From contig NZ_JACJTR010000007.1 of the NCBI RefSeq assembly GCF_014698795.1, positions 248,001-312,000 on the forward strand: a stretch of 64,000 nucleotides of DNA. The letters run 5' to 3'. Source of the DNA: Nostoc sp. FACHB-892. Lineage in GTDB: Bacteria > Cyanobacteriota > Cyanobacteriia > Cyanobacteriales > Nostocaceae. Made by a program: the position numbers and the translations under genes. Positions 10,501-20,748 of the stretch are shown here, piece by piece; the stretch's first letter is position 1, and the number at the start of each line of letters is the position of its first letter. The notes under the pieces were generated by a model that was given only the letters and a program-made list of their open reading frames with translations, ran no database searches and was not told the origin of the DNA.

Positions 10501-12660
10501 ATGAATAAAATATATTGTTCTCAAGGACATGAAAATTCCCCAGGTAGTCGCTTTTGTCTCCAATGTGGTGAGAAGTTGTTGGATACGCCCATGAGTTCTA
10601 GTATCCAACCGGGACTCACTTTAAGCGATCGTTATGTGATTGTGCGTCAAATTGGCCAGGGTGGCTTTGGACGCACTTATTTAGCTGAAGATGTCAACCG
10701 TTTTCGGGAACTTTGTGTTTTAAAGGAATTTTCCCCCCAAGTTCAAACCGCCTACGTTGTCCAAAAAGCTGAAGAACTGTTTGAGAGAGAAGCAAGTGTT
10801 CTTTATAAACTGCAACATCCCCAAATTCCCCGCTTCCGGGAACTGCTTCGCATGAACTTAGGGGGCAAAGAATATTTGTTTTTGGTGCAAGATTATGTAG
10901 AAGGGGAAACTTACAATTCTTTGTTAAATGCCCGGTTACAGCAGGGTTTGCGTTTTACAGAGACGGAAATACGCCAATTGTTGCAGCAAATTTTACCAGT
11001 CTTAGAGTATATCCATTCCATAGGCGTTATTCATCGAGATATATCTCCCGATAACTTAATGCTTCGCACTGTTGACAAACTGCCAATGTTAATTGATTTT
11101 GGTGGTGTCAAACAAGTAGTAGCAACCGTTGCTTCCCAATATTATCAACCCGGCGTAGTTGCATCTTCCCCATCACCAACCCTATTGGGTAAGATAGGAT
11201 TTGCTCCTCCAGAACAAATGCAAACTGGGTTGGTATCTCCCCACAGCGATTTGTATGCAATGGCTGCAACAATGTTGGTTTTGCTGACAGGGAAACAGCC
11301 CCAAGAATTAATTGATACCTATAATCTTACCTGGCAGTGGCGACGGGAAGTAAGCCTGAGTCCAATTTTGGCACAGGTATTAGATAAAATGCTATCTGTC
11401 AGACCAAGCGATCGCTATCAATCAGCCCGTCAAGTACTCGAAGTTCTGAACCCGCCTCCAGCTAACTTTCCCCCAACTCAATATCCCACCCCACCACAAC
11501 CCACATCCGCCACCGTCGCCGTCTCTCCACCTCCGCCATCCCCCTCATTTCCGACATCTTCCCCATCCCTTCAGCCCACAAGCTGGTGGACACCAACAAA
11601 AACCTTTCTAGTGGCGGCAATAGTAGCTGGTACTGTTGGATTAATCTGGTGGGGAGTGAATAGCAACCGAGATGTGGGGGAAGTCCAACCTAATCCTACA
11701 GGTAGCCCAGTTCCAACGAATGATCAACCAACCGATCCTTTAGCGCAATATTCACCAGCAGAAAGGCAGCGTAAAGAAAAATTAAGCGATCGCCGTCAAC
11801 AATTGGGTATTGATGAGAGATTTTACATTAACTTGGTGAATCAAGTTTTTTGGGACAGAAATCCCAGTTTACGGGGACGCACTCTCAGTGATGGCCCTGA
11901 AGATGAAGGTTTGCGGGCAGAATGGGATAAAACAGCCTCAGAATTGTTAGAAAAACTAGCGCCACTAAGTGCCAATACACGCCGACAGCTTGGAACTTAC
12001 ACAAATGCTGAACGCGATCGCTGGAAAGTGGAAGTCAACAAAATCAACGTTGGTAGCCGTTCTTTGTATGATTTGGGAGATGCCGCCTTCTTAAGTGTAT
12101 TCCCTGAACAGCGTGGTAAAGATTTTCTGGGCCAGCCCATTGGACAAGTTTGGTACGGATTTGTTAACGATAAACTCAGTGCTATCCTCGCCGGTAGCGC
12201 TTTCCAGAAACTTGTCTTTGATCCGGGCGCTACTAGCAAAACAGTCAGTGGTACTCTCCAACCTGGTGGTGGAAAAGTATTCATTGCTGGACTTGCCAAA
12301 GACCAATCTTTAGAATTGAAGCTACAAGCAAATTCCCAAGTATTGTTATCAGTCTATTCACCTTCTGGCAAAATTCGATTTTTGGAAGATTCTACCCAGC
12401 GTAGTTTGTCAACTAAATTACCCGAAAACGGATTTTACGAGTTTTCCGTGGTTTCTACAGCATCGAAACCAGTGGATTATCAACTCACCATTACAGCAGA
12501 AAATCCTACCCCAACTTCCACTCCTACACCAACTCCCATAGAAACAGTTACTCCTACACCAATCACCCCTACACCGACTCCCACAGAAACAGTCACTCCT
12601 ACACCAATCACCCCTACACCAACTCCCACAGAAGCAGTCACTCCTACACCGACAGAGTAA
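10501..12660 (+). CDS. zinc-ribbon Ser/Thr kinase with shared C-terminal domain, PPC-like domain and Thr-Pro tail
   Basis: 719 residues. The N-terminal zinc ribbon and kinase domain closely parallel the preceding gene (GQGGFGRTYLAEDV, HRDISPDNLM, DFGGVKQ). A Pro/Ser-rich linker leads to one membrane helix (TFLVAAIVAGTVGLIWWGV, about residue 365). Then comes the domain shared with the paralogue (RRQQLGIDERFYINLV to IGQVWYGFVNDKL), a beta-rich pre-peptidase C-terminal-like domain (VSGTLQPGGGKVFIAGL), and a tail of TPTPT repeats with ETVTPTPI units. The tail and PPC-like domain suggest an exported sensor contacting cell wall or sheath. It probably arose by tandem duplication and then gained the PPC-like domain and tail. 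Confidence 0.9.
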   Translation: MNKIYCSQGHENSPGSRFCLQCGEKLLDTPMSSSIQPGLTLSDRYVIVRQIGQGGFGRTYLAEDVNRFRELCVLKEFSPQVQTAYVVQKAEELFEREASVLYKLQHPQIPRFRELLRMNLGGKEYLFLVQDYVEGETYNSLLNARLQQGLRFTETEIRQLLQQILPVLEYIHSIGVIHRDISPDNLMLRTVDKLPMLIDFGGVKQVVATVASQYYQPGVVASSPSPTLLGKIGFAPPEQMQTGLVSPHSDLYAMAATMLVLLTGKQPQELIDTYNLTWQWRREVSLSPILAQVLDKMLSVRPSDRYQSARQVLEVLNPPPANFPPTQYPTPPQPTSATVAVSPPPPSPSFPTSSPSLQPTSWWTPTKTFLVAAIVAGTVGLIWWGVNSNRDVGEVQPNPTGSPVPTNDQPTDPLAQYSPAERQRKEKLSDRRQQLGIDERFYINLVNQVFWDRNPSLRGRTLSDGPEDEGLRAEWDKTASELLEKLAPLSANTRRQLGTYTNAERDRWKVEVNKINVGSRSLYDLGDAAFLSVFPEQRGKDFLGQPIGQVWYGFVNDKLSAILAGSAFQKLVFDPGATSKTVSGTLQPGGGKVFIAGLAKDQSLELKLQANSQVLLSVYSPSGKIRFLEDSTQRSLSTKLPENGFYEFSVVSTASKPVDYQLTITAENPTPTSTPTPTPIETVTPTPITPTPTPTETVTPTPITPTPTPTEAVTPTPTE

Positions 12661-12773
12661 ATATAAGCCTTATAAGCTTTTTTATAATAGCTCCCACTTT
12701 TAAAACATCCTTTAAGCGCGTCTATGATACACTAACCTCTAAATGTTTGAAATAATCAAACTCATATAAAAAG

Positions 12774-13898
12774 ATGAAATTAAATATTTATTCTGATAAG
12801 AATTATCTTTCTAATGGAATAAAATCAGTTCCAATGCTTTATCCCTTTTGGAAAGAATTTATTCCTAATCAAAAATACCCTTGGAATAGAATTCATGACA
12901 ATTATATAGAGGTCGGTAATTCCCTTTTTAACATGACTTCTTTAAAGGAAGCTGACTTAGCAATTATGCCTGCAAACTGGAGGGCCATCAGAGGAGAAAG
13001 CTGGAGAGATAAAGTTAACAAACAAGCACAAGATATATCTATGCAATTTGCCGAAAAAGTAGCTAATAGCGGCAAAGAAATAGTTGTTTTTTTCGCAGGC
13101 GATTGTTGTGCCGAAAAAGTACCTATAAAGAATGCAACAATAATCCGACCTGCGGTATATCGCTCCCAAAAGAGGCAAAAGGATATTATTATTCCGGCTT
13201 TAGTGGAAGATTATGTTAAAGAATATTTGGGAGGTCTAATTTCTATCAGGCAGAAATCTGCTAAACCTGTTGTTGGATTTTGTGGTTTAGCACAGCCAGA
13301 TTCTTGGGATCTTAAACTGAAAGCATTTACATATCACGGATTGATGTTAAGTAAATCATTAAAGCTTGGAGTTTCGCCTTACAAAGGAAAAATTCTGCGT
13401 AATCAGGCTATGAGAATACTTGCAGAAAGCCCATCTTTAGTGAATACAAACTTTATTATCACAGAAGGATCACAATCAGTATATCTAACTACACAAGACC
13501 CAGATAAAAGACAAAAGACTCGTGCTGAATTTGTGAAAAATATGGTTGAGAGCGACTACAATTTGTGTTGTCGCGGCTCTGCAAACTATTCCATTCGATT
13601 ATATGAAACCCTCAGTTGTGGTCGGATTCCAGTTTTTATCGATACAGACTGCGTTTTACCTTACGATTCTGTTATTGACTGGAAAAAGTATTGCGTCTGG
13701 ATAGATGAGAAAGAAATACCATATATTGCAGAGAAAGTAGCTGAATTTCATAGCAATATCTCAGATAAAGAATTCGTAGATTTGCAGCATGAATGCCGCA
13801 AGCTCTGGAAGAATTGGCTTTCTTCTGAGGGATTTTTTACTAATTTTCATCTTCATTTTCAGGCAAATAAGACTAGTATCGCTACGCATAATTTGTAA
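12774..13898 (+). CDS. exostosin-family glycosyltransferase-like protein
   Basis: A 374-residue protein without signal peptide. The C-terminal half carries the exostosin (GT47-like) signature: SANYSIRLYETLSCGRIPVF, followed by IDTDCVLPYDSVIDW. These residues contact the nucleotide sugar in the family. Such genes in cyanobacteria usually belong to exopolysaccharide or glycan synthesis, but no polysaccharide cluster surrounds this one. AT-rich codon use compared with the kinases suggests acquisition. A decayed fragment follows downstream at 14031-14337. Confidence 0.75.
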   Translation: MKLNIYSDKNYLSNGIKSVPMLYPFWKEFIPNQKYPWNRIHDNYIEVGNSLFNMTSLKEADLAIMPANWRAIRGESWRDKVNKQAQDISMQFAEKVANSGKEIVVFFAGDCCAEKVPIKNATIIRPAVYRSQKRQKDIIIPALVEDYVKEYLGGLISIRQKSAKPVVGFCGLAQPDSWDLKLKAFTYHGLMLSKSLKLGVSPYKGKILRNQAMRILAESPSLVNTNFIITEGSQSVYLTTQDPDKRQKTRAEFVKNMVESDYNLCCRGSANYSIRLYETLSCGRIPVFIDTDCVLPYDSVIDWKKYCVWIDEKEIPYIAEKVAEFHSNISDKEFVDLQHECRKLWKNWLSSEGFFTNFHLHFQANKTSIATHNL

Positions 13899-14030
13899 TT
13901 CGTAATTCCTTACCTTGGTCTTTTTACTCTAGCGATCGCTGGCTGTTAAACATGGATTTCTAGCCATTTACAGGTTGTGAACTGCTTTTACTGGATAAAA
14001 ATAACAAAATACTAATTCACATTAACTTGA

Positions 14031-14337
14031 GAGATAAAAACAAATCCATTACCAGATCAATACGGTTCGGATAAGATCCCCCCGCCTGTGGCGACCCCCT
14101 TAAAAAGGGGGTAATAAGAATGAAAAGCCCCCCCTTAAAAAGGGGGGTTGGGGGGATGTTCGACGAATAAACACGTTAACCGAACTGTATTGGGTACCAG
14201 ATGCCTATCTCCGTAATGCAGAGGCATTTAATCAAAGCCTGTTGGGAAATCTGGTTTACGGTAATGTTGAAAAACTTGATAAATCTGAAATTAGCGCTTC
14301 TTTAAATAAGAAACTACTTTTTTACCAAACAATTTGA
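14031..14337 (+). pseudogene. coding remnant split by a small inverted-repeat element
   Basis: Removing the element at 14058-14194 and one TACCAGAT copy leaves a continuous frame without a start codon: KTNPLPDAYLRNAEAFNQSL, then LGNLVYGNVEKLDKSEISAS, ending LLFYQTI and TGA at 14335-14337. The composition looks protein-like, but I do not recognise the family. It is a 3' fragment of a lost gene, further cut by the insertion. Confidence 0.5.
14058..14194. mobile_element. MITE-like element with terminal inverted repeats and 8-bp target duplication
   Basis: The ends are CAATACGGTTCGGATAA (14058-14074) and the inverted partner at 14176-14192 (15 of 17 bases match). It is flanked by direct repeats TACCAGAT at 14050-14057 and 14195-14202. 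The interior is a G/C-run palindrome (CCCCCTTAAAAAGGGGG type). There is no coding capacity, so it must have been moved by a transposase in trans. Confidence 0.75.
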
Positions 14338-14549
14338 TATTGAAATCTAACTTAATAAAAGTACCACCTGATCTGAAAAATATCGCAACATTTACCAAAA
14401 AGTTAATATTTTGAAAAAAATATCAAAATTCAACCATACAAACATATTACAAATTATTACAAATTGCGTTAATCTGCATTGAACTGATGAATAGTTCTTT
14501 GACTGAGGCTGAATTTAACATACTTAGTGAGAAAATCAGGATAAATAAC

Positions 14550-16340
14550 ATGGCATTTATTTTTGGCAATACAAGTGCTGACAATCTCTCTGGGACTTCG
14601 GGAAATGACACGATAGTTGGTTGGGCTGTTGGTGGTAATGCCAATAGTACCTCTGGTAACGACACCTTGAATGGTGCAGCTGGTAACGATTCCCTCGCTG
14701 GTGGGACAGCGAACGACAGTCTAATCGGTGGTGCAGGCAATGACACACTTGATGGAGGCACGGGAAACGACACTCTAATCGGTGATGCAGGCAATGACAC
14801 CTTCAAAGGCAGCAGGGGTAACGACAGCATTAATGGCGGAGATGGCAATGATACCGCAGACTACAGTCAACTAGGTCAAACCATTACCTTGTCAGGTGTC
14901 GGAACCATTCAAAAAGCTGGTGGATTGGGGCAAGACCAACTGTTTAGAGTAGAAAGAGTTATTGCTGATGCTAATGTTGCCAACAACACTATAGATGCAT
15001 CCCAATCTTTGCCTGGGGTAGCTATCAGTGTTAATTTAAGAACCCAAAGTTTGGCTGCCAGTAACGTTCCTGGTTTGGGATCATTGTCATTTACCGCAGT
15101 CAACTTTGACAATGTAAGAGGCACAAATGCAAATGACACCATTGTTGGTGATAACCAAAATAACCAATTGTTTGGTAATAATGGCAATGACACACTTGAT
15201 GGGGGCTTGGGTACTGACACTTTGAATGGGGGAGCAGGCGACGACACTTACCTCATTGACAGTACTACCGACACTATTACAGAGGCTGCGAATTCAGGTA
15301 CAGATACCGTTCGGTCTTCTGTCACCTATACACTACGCGCCAATCTAGAGAACCTGACGCTGAGGGAAGGTGGCAACATCACCGGGACAGGTAACAATCT
15401 TAACAACTTTATCTTTGGTAATACTTCTAACAACACTTTGAATGGCGGAGGAGGTAATGATACTTTAGATGGTAGTAATGGGAATGACATCCTCAATGGT
15501 GGCGACGGCAATGATAGCCTACAGGGCGGGCCAGGCAATGAGGTACTCAATGGGGGGTCTGGAAACGACATCCTCATCGGTGTTTTCCCTGGTAGTCCGC
15601 TTCCACCTGGATTAGGAGAAACTGATAACTTTACTGGCGGGGCTGGGGCAGATAGATTTATCCTGGGAGACAGTGTAAATGTTTTCTACGACGATAACAA
15701 CACTACAAGTCCTGGTTTTGTGGACTTGGCTAGTATTACTGACTTTGACTCTAGCCAAGATCGAATTGAACTCAAAGGAGCTCCACAGGACTACCGCCTG
15801 CAAGTTATTGGAAACAACACACGACTATTGTTAGACAAACCGGGAGGAGAACAAGATGAGATCATAGGTATTCTGCAAGGGAAAACCAATCTCAGACTTG
15901 ATAATGATGACTTCCTTTTTTATGAGCGAGAAAATGCTGGAGAAGGTACAAACAACTCACTAAACAGCGCTGAAGGATTAGGTTCCTTATCATCAGGCTC
16001 AGACATTAATCTCTCAGCCCAGTTGGCAACAGTTCAACCAGGGAATAATTCCGATTTCGACTTTTTTACATTTTCTTTAGCAAATTCAGGAACTGTCACT
16101 ATCAGTACGGTGACATCTGGAGATACAGTTCTTGGTCTGTTTAACAGTGCTGGAACTTTATTAGAAAGTAACGATGATAATGCCCGTGACTTGGAGTCAT
16201 TAATCACCACTTCACTAAGTGCAGGTACTTACTCTATTTCAGTGAGTAAATTTGCTTTATTGCCTGAAGATGGCGGAATTTTCTCTGGTAACAGTTCTAG
16301 ACCTGATTTTTCTTATACCCTACAAGTCAGTTTGGCATAA
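14550..16340 (+). CDS. RTX (hemolysin-type calcium-binding) repeat protein with C-terminal PPC-like domain
   Basis: 596 residues from the ATG at 14550, which has AGGA about ten bases upstream; an earlier in-frame ATG at 14487 lacks a site. Residues about 10-110 and 195-390 are nonapeptide repeats of the GGxGxDxLx type (GNDTLNGAAGNDSLAGGTAN), which form calcium-binding beta-rolls. A beta-sandwich resembling the bacterial pre-peptidase C-terminal domain closes the protein (DFDFFTFSLANSGTVTISTV). There is no signal peptide; proteins of this kind leave by type I secretion. No ABC exporter is in the window. Confidence 0.88.
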   Translation: MAFIFGNTSADNLSGTSGNDTIVGWAVGGNANSTSGNDTLNGAAGNDSLAGGTANDSLIGGAGNDTLDGGTGNDTLIGDAGNDTFKGSRGNDSINGGDGNDTADYSQLGQTITLSGVGTIQKAGGLGQDQLFRVERVIADANVANNTIDASQSLPGVAISVNLRTQSLAASNVPGLGSLSFTAVNFDNVRGTNANDTIVGDNQNNQLFGNNGNDTLDGGLGTDTLNGGAGDDTYLIDSTTDTITEAANSGTDTVRSSVTYTLRANLENLTLREGGNITGTGNNLNNFIFGNTSNNTLNGGGGNDTLDGSNGNDILNGGDGNDSLQGGPGNEVLNGGSGNDILIGVFPGSPLPPGLGETDNFTGGAGADRFILGDSVNVFYDDNNTTSPGFVDLASITDFDSSQDRIELKGAPQDYRLQVIGNNTRLLLDKPGGEQDEIIGILQGKTNLRLDNDDFLFYERENAGEGTNNSLNSAEGLGSLSSGSDINLSAQLATVQPGNNSDFDFFTFSLANSGTVTISTVTSGDTVLGLFNSAGTLLESNDDNARDLESLITTSLSAGTYSISVSKFALLPEDGGIFSGNSSRPDFSYTLQVSLA

Positions 16341-16426
16341 GAACGTTGTCAATTTAAGAAAGTTTTGACATCAGAGGGCAGATTTAAAGATACTTTTCCT
16401 CCTTGTTAAGGGAACAGGGGAACCTA

Positions 16427-16570
16427 TTAGTGTCAACTTAAGAAGATAAAGCCCAAATTTGTTTGGTGTAAGCGTCAATCAGTCGATGGCGCTTACGCCT
16501 TGTTTTGACTAATCCAAACAGCTTTTGACGTTCAACAAGATAGCATCTTACGGTTTTAAGTTGACACCAA
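16427..16570. mobile_element. MITE-like element with 15-bp inverted ends
   Basis: The ends are TTAGTGTCAACTTAA (16427-16441) and TTAAGTTGACACCAA (16556-16570), 14 of 15 bases complementary. On the minus strand the interior keeps a frame that looks like a transposase tail (YLVERQKLFGLVKTRRKRHR, then LIDAYTKQIWALSS, stop). It is probably an internally deleted insertion sequence of a family I cannot name. Confidence 0.6.
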
Positions 16571-16715
16571 TGAGCATTCATGTGCCCTTATGAAAAATCT
16601 ATATAACTCCAGACTGGATTTTGATAGTTCTGCTATAAGCCTTCTGATAGTGATTTCGCCAAAGAAAAGAGTTTAGGCTGGAGATGTTTAGTTATAAAAA
16701 TGAGAGGTAATAGTT

Positions 16716-16928
16716 ATGCCTGGTGGACATGCTAGCCATAAAAGCACTTCCAATAAACCCAATATTAATGCTAATGGAGTAATTGATGATGCTGCTGATG
16801 AATCATTAAACCCTGATGATCTCCTGTCTGAGGAGCAAACCAACACAGAAATCCATAGAGTCGAAGAAAGTGTCAAGTATCCTCCTGCTACTGAACGGCC
16901 AGGTGAAAAATCAAATACTAGTACCTAA
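16716..16928 (+). CDS. small acidic hypothetical protein
   Basis: 70 residues, hydrophilic and acidic, with no membrane segment or cysteine. The N-terminus MPGGHASHKSTSNKPNINAN is polar and disordered; the middle is Asp/Glu-rich (DDAADESLNPDDLLSEEQ). A GAGAGG site eight to ten bases upstream supports the ATG. The composition resembles small disordered stress-type proteins, but no family is recognised. It stands alone between the inverted-repeat element and psaB. Confidence 0.5.
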   Translation: MPGGHASHKSTSNKPNINANGVIDDAADESLNPDDLLSEEQTNTEIHRVEESVKYPPATERPGEKSNTST

Positions 16929-17261
16929 AGTAACTATAGCGTTTCTCGTTTACATGAGGTACACCGCTAGGGGCACGGCACTGCCGTACCTTTAGACTTC
17001 GGAGTATAAGGTTGTACGGCATATGAATGGGAACTTGCTATATAGGAATTATATTTTGATTTGATTTTTGAAATCCGCGTAGTAGTGCAGCAAGGCTAAA
17101 ATAATGCATTAAAAATGTCTCTCAAATCCAATTTGAGAAATATAATCTGATTTTTATATTGCAACACTTTAGTCTTGACACGTGAGTAGGGTGTGTTAGT
17201 AAAGCTAACGCACCTATATATTTAGATTTTTTTAAAATAGAATTGGATTGCTATAAATATA

Positions 17262-17298
17262 CAAAAATCCCCCTCTTACCTGACGGTATAGAGGGGGA
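17262..17298 (-). terminator. Rho-independent terminator of psaB
   Basis: Minus strand: stem CCCCCTCT / AGAGGGGG with a 13-base loop followed by ATTTTTG, about 40 bp after the psaB stop codon. Confidence 0.8.
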
Positions 17299-17335
17299 GA
17301 TGGCTAAGTCAGAGGATTTAAAAATTTTTAAATTT

Positions 17336-19564
17336 TCAACCAAATTTACTAGCGGTTGAGGCTATGAGGAATGCGGCATAGGTAAGGATGTAGCCAACTG
17401 TGAAGTGGGCTAGACCTACTAACCAACCTTGGACAATAGACAGAGCAACAGGCTTATCTTTCCAGCGAACTAAGTTAGCCAACGGAGTGCGTTCGTGTGC
17501 CCAGACTAGAGTTTCAATTAACTCTTGCCAGTACCCACGCCAGCTAATCAGGAACATGAAACCGGTTGCCCAAACCAGGTGTCCAAAGAGGAACATCCAA
17601 GCCCAGACAGACAAATTATTTGTGCCGTAGGGGTTATAACCGTTAATCAACTGAGCGGAGTTAGCCCAGAGGTAATCACGGAACCAACCCATCAGGTATG
17701 TAGAATTCTCATTGAACTGAGCGACATTACCTTGCCAAACACCTAGATGCTTCCAGTGCCAGTAGAAAGTTACCCAACCAAGGAGATTCAGCATCCAGAA
17801 CATAGCGAGATAAAAAGACTGTTCCCAAGAGGAAGTTTGGCAAGTACCGCCCCGACCAGGCCCATCGCAGGGGAAGGTAAAGCCGAAGTCTTTTTTATCA
17901 GGCATCAATTTGGTACCACGAGCATCCAATGCGCCCTTGACACAAATTAAGGTGGTGGTGTGCAAACCTAAAGCGATCGCATGGTGAACCAGAAAATCTC
18001 CAGGCCCAATTGTCAAGAATAAGGAGTTAGTACCAGAGTTGATTGCTTCTGTCCAGCCTGGTAACCAGACGTTACCGTAGTTGGGCCAAGCTGTATAGGC
18101 GATACTATCTGGGTTAGATAATAAAGTATCCATCCCATACACCAGTTTCCCGTGAGCAGATTGGATGAATTGAGCAAATACTGGCTCAATCAAAATTTGC
18201 TTTTCAGGAGTGCCAAAGGCAACAACAACGTCGTTGTGGACGTACAGACCGAGGGTGTGGAAACCTAAGAATAGCGACACCCAACTCAAGTGTGAAATAA
18301 TCGCTTCTTTGTGCTTGAGTACACGCTCCAGAACATTACCTTTGTTCTGCTCGGGGTCATAATCCCGAACCCAGAAGATGCCGGCATGGGCAAACGCACC
18401 AATCATCAAGAAGCCAGCAATGTACTGGTGATGGGTATACAGCGCCGCCTGTGTTGTGTAGTCCTTAGCCATAAAAGCATAAGGAGGCAGCGAATACATG
18501 TGCTGCGCCACCAATGATAATGCAGTACCTAACGCTGCCAGGTGTATGGACAACTGGAAGTGCAGGGAGTTGTTGTAGGTGTCGTACAGCCCTTGGTGTG
18601 GTAAGTTAAACTGACCTTCAGTTTGGACACCAAAGAAATTTCTGGCGTTGAGCATCTCTTTGATGCTGTGACCAATACCGAAGTTAGTCCGGTACTGGTG
18701 ACCAGCGACAATAAAGATAACTGCGATCGCTAAATGGTGATGAGCCATATCGGTCAGCCATAGCGATTCCGTCTGGGGATGAAAACCACCCAAAAAAGTC
18801 AGTATTGCCGTTCCTGCGCCTTGAGATGTGCCAAACAGATGCCCTGATGTATCAGCATTCTGAGCGTATACACCCCAATCGCCTCTCCAGAAAGGTGCCA
18901 AACCTGCTGGGTGTGGCAAGGTAGTCAGGAAATTATCCCAACCAACATGAACACCGCGAGATTCGGGAATGGCAACGTGAACAAGGTGTCCGGCCCAAGC
19001 CAGAGAGCTAACACCAAACAAACCTGCTAGGTGGTGATTCAGGCGAGGTTCAGCACTCTTGAACCAAGCCAAGCTAGGACGGTACTTGGGTTGCAAGTGC
19101 AGCCAACCAGCAAACAAAAATAACGCTGCTAACAGCAACAAGAACACTGAACCCTGGTAAAGGTCACTGTTTGTCCGCATCCCAATGGTGTACCACCAGT
19201 GGTAGACACCAGAGTAAGCAATGTTAACAGGATGGGTAGCGCCCCCTTGGGTAAAAGCTTCTATTGCTGGTTTACCAAAATGAGGGTCCCAAATCGCGTG
19301 GGCAATGGGACGAATATGAAGGGGATCTTTAATCCACTGTTCAAAATTACCTTGCCAGGCTACGTGGAACAATAGACTGGATGCCCACAGAAAAATGATT
19401 GCCACGTGACCAAAGTGAGTAGCGAAAATCTTTTGGTAAAGATTTTCCTCGGTCATGCCATCATGGCTTTCAAAATCATTTCCCGTAGCCATCGCGTACC
19501 AGATCCGACGTGTAGTCGGGTCTTGTGCGAGATCCTGGTTAAATTTAGGATATTTTGTGGCCAT
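17336..19564 (-). CDS. psaB: photosystem I P700 apoprotein A2 (PsaB), stand-alone copy
   Basis: A 742-residue, 11-helix photosystem I core subunit. It keeps the Fx iron-sulfur ligands in [12 protein letters not shown], the chlorophyll-binding histidines and the C-terminal block [24 protein letters not shown] precedes the ATG by about 15 bases. psaA is not upstream: 460 bp of AT-rich DNA leads to a divergent response regulator, whereas the main psaB of cyanobacteria is cotranscribed after psaA. Local differences from the usual sequence include [18 protein letters not shown] after the second cysteine (one residue longer than usual) and [20 protein letters not shown]. This is probably a psaB paralogue used under special conditions or in special cells. 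Confidence 0.95.
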   Translation of the reverse strand: MATKYPKFNQDLAQDPTTRRIWYAMATGNDFESHDGMTEENLYQKIFATHFGHVAIIFLWASSLLFHVAWQGNFEQWIKDPLHIRPIAHAIWDPHFGKPAIEAFTQGGATHPVNIAYSGVYHWWYTIGMRTNSDLYQGSVFLLLLAALFLFAGWLHLQPKYRPSLAWFKSAEPRLNHHLAGLFGVSSLAWAGHLVHVAIPESRGVHVGWDNFLTTLPHPAGLAPFWRGDWGVYAQNADTSGHLFGTSQGAGTAILTFLGGFHPQTESLWLTDMAHHHLAIAVIFIVAGHQYRTNFGIGHSIKEMLNARNFFGVQTEGQFNLPHQGLYDTYNNSLHFQLSIHLAALGTALSLVAQHMYSLPPYAFMAKDYTTQAALYTHHQYIAGFLMIGAFAHAGIFWVRDYDPEQNKGNVLERVLKHKEAIISHLSWVSLFLGFHTLGLYVHNDVVVAFGTPEKQILIEPVFAQFIQSAHGKLVYGMDTLLSNPDSIAYTAWPNYGNVWLPGWTEAINSGTNSLFLTIGPGDFLVHHAIALGLHTTTLICVKGALDARGTKLMPDKKDFGFTFPCDGPGRGGTCQTSSWEQSFYLAMFWMLNLLGWVTFYWHWKHLGVWQGNVAQFNENSTYLMGWFRDYLWANSAQLINGYNPYGTNNLSVWAWMFLFGHLVWATGFMFLISWRGYWQELIETLVWAHERTPLANLVRWKDKPVALSIVQGWLVGLAHFTVGYILTYAAFLIASTASKFG

Positions 19565-20032
19565 GCAATTTAATTACATCTCCTTAAACGCTAATCCAAG
19601 TTGCTAGTTCTAATGAGCCAGCAACTTTTTGCAATTGAATCAGCACCTTTTCAGCCTTAAATTGGAGGTTAATCTAATCTAAATAGCAAAAGCTGGTGAG
19701 TATTGAGGGTAAAACAGGCTTAATTCTTGGACTTACATCCTTAGGCGGTATGATGCAATTCATTTCCATACAAAGTAATAAACTAATTAATGACTACCAT
19801 TTCCATCTAACTTTTGGAGGATATTTACATTAACTGAATTTGTAGGCTTAAATACAATCCATAAGCCACAAAGATTAGCAAATATTTCATGCAAATGAAC
19901 TTAACATTTTGTAAAAATATTGCATAACAACAATATGAATTTTTTTTGCAATATATAACAGAATATTAAGTTTAAGTTTGCGAACAACTTAGTAAGATGT
20001 GATACCAACAGTTTGTATTTTTATTAATTGAA
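19565..20032. promoter_or_regulatory. divergent promoter region between psaB and the response regulator
   Basis: A 468-bp very AT-rich gap (long A/T runs at 19890-19980) with no open frame of note. It must hold the minus-strand psaB promoter and the plus-strand regulator promoter. No clear operator repeat was seen. Confidence 0.45.
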
Positions 20033-20743
20033 ATGGATATTTTAATAGTTGAAGATGAACCAGAAATTGCTCATTTAATCCAACTATCTTTAGAAAAAGA
20101 AGGATTTTTTTGTCGTATTAGCCGCGATGGCGTGAATGCCTTGCGGATGTTTCAGGAGCAACTACCTGATTTAATTATTCTAGATTTAATGATTCCTGGT
20201 TTGGATGGGTTGGAAGTTTGTGCCAGAATTCGCCAGAAACCAGGTGCAAAAGATCCTTACATTTTGATGCTCACGGCTAAGGGTGAGGAAATTGATCGCG
20301 TGATTGGTTTGTCTACAGGTGCTGACGATTACATGGTCAAACCTTTTAGCCCCAGAGAATTGGTAGCTAGAGTGCGGGCACTATTGCGGCGTAGCCTCCG
20401 GCAAGGGGGACAACATCAAGTCAATCGTACCCAACACTTTATTGTCAATGTAGAGCAGCGCACTGCTAGTCGTCAGCTGAATTCTCAAGAGGTTGAAGTT
20501 TTGGACTTAACTACCTTAGAATTTAACTTGCTAACTACCTTTGTCAGCAATCCTGGTCGAGTTTGGAACCGCACTCAACTCATTGATAAACTTTGGGGAG
20601 ATAACTTTTTTGGCGATGAACGAGTAGTAGATACTCATGTAGCCCGGTTGCGAAAGAAGATTGAGCCTGATTCGGCAAATCCTACTTTTATTAAAACTGT
20701 TGTTGGGGTTGGCTATAAATTTGAAGATCCTCTGGTAGCGTAA
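20033..20743 (+). CDS. OmpR/PhoB-type response regulator
   Basis: 236 residues. The receiver domain has the acidic pair (VEDEP), the phospho-acceptor Asp51 in LIILDLMIPGLDG, Thr in MLTAK and Lys in YMVKPFSP. The C-terminal winged-helix domain ends with WGDNFFGDERVVDTHVARLR and VGVGYKFED, typical of OmpR DNA-binding domains. The kinase gene begins five bases after the stop, so the two form an operon and a two-component pair. It is transcribed divergently from psaB, which makes psaB one candidate target by position only. Confidence 0.93.
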   Translation: MDILIVEDEPEIAHLIQLSLEKEGFFCRISRDGVNALRMFQEQLPDLIILDLMIPGLDGLEVCARIRQKPGAKDPYILMLTAKGEEIDRVIGLSTGADDYMVKPFSPRELVARVRALLRRSLRQGGQHQVNRTQHFIVNVEQRTASRQLNSQEVEVLDLTTLEFNLLTTFVSNPGRVWNRTQLIDKLWGDNFFGDERVVDTHVARLRKKIEPDSANPTFIKTVVGVGYKFEDPLVA

Positions 20744-20748
20744 ATGTT

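Noticed and set aside
14447-15577. Minus-strand frames opposite the RTX gene, rich in Pro, Ser, Leu
   Set aside because: Antisense shadows of Gly/Asp-rich repeats; the same artefact occurs opposite every RTX and FG-GAP gene here.
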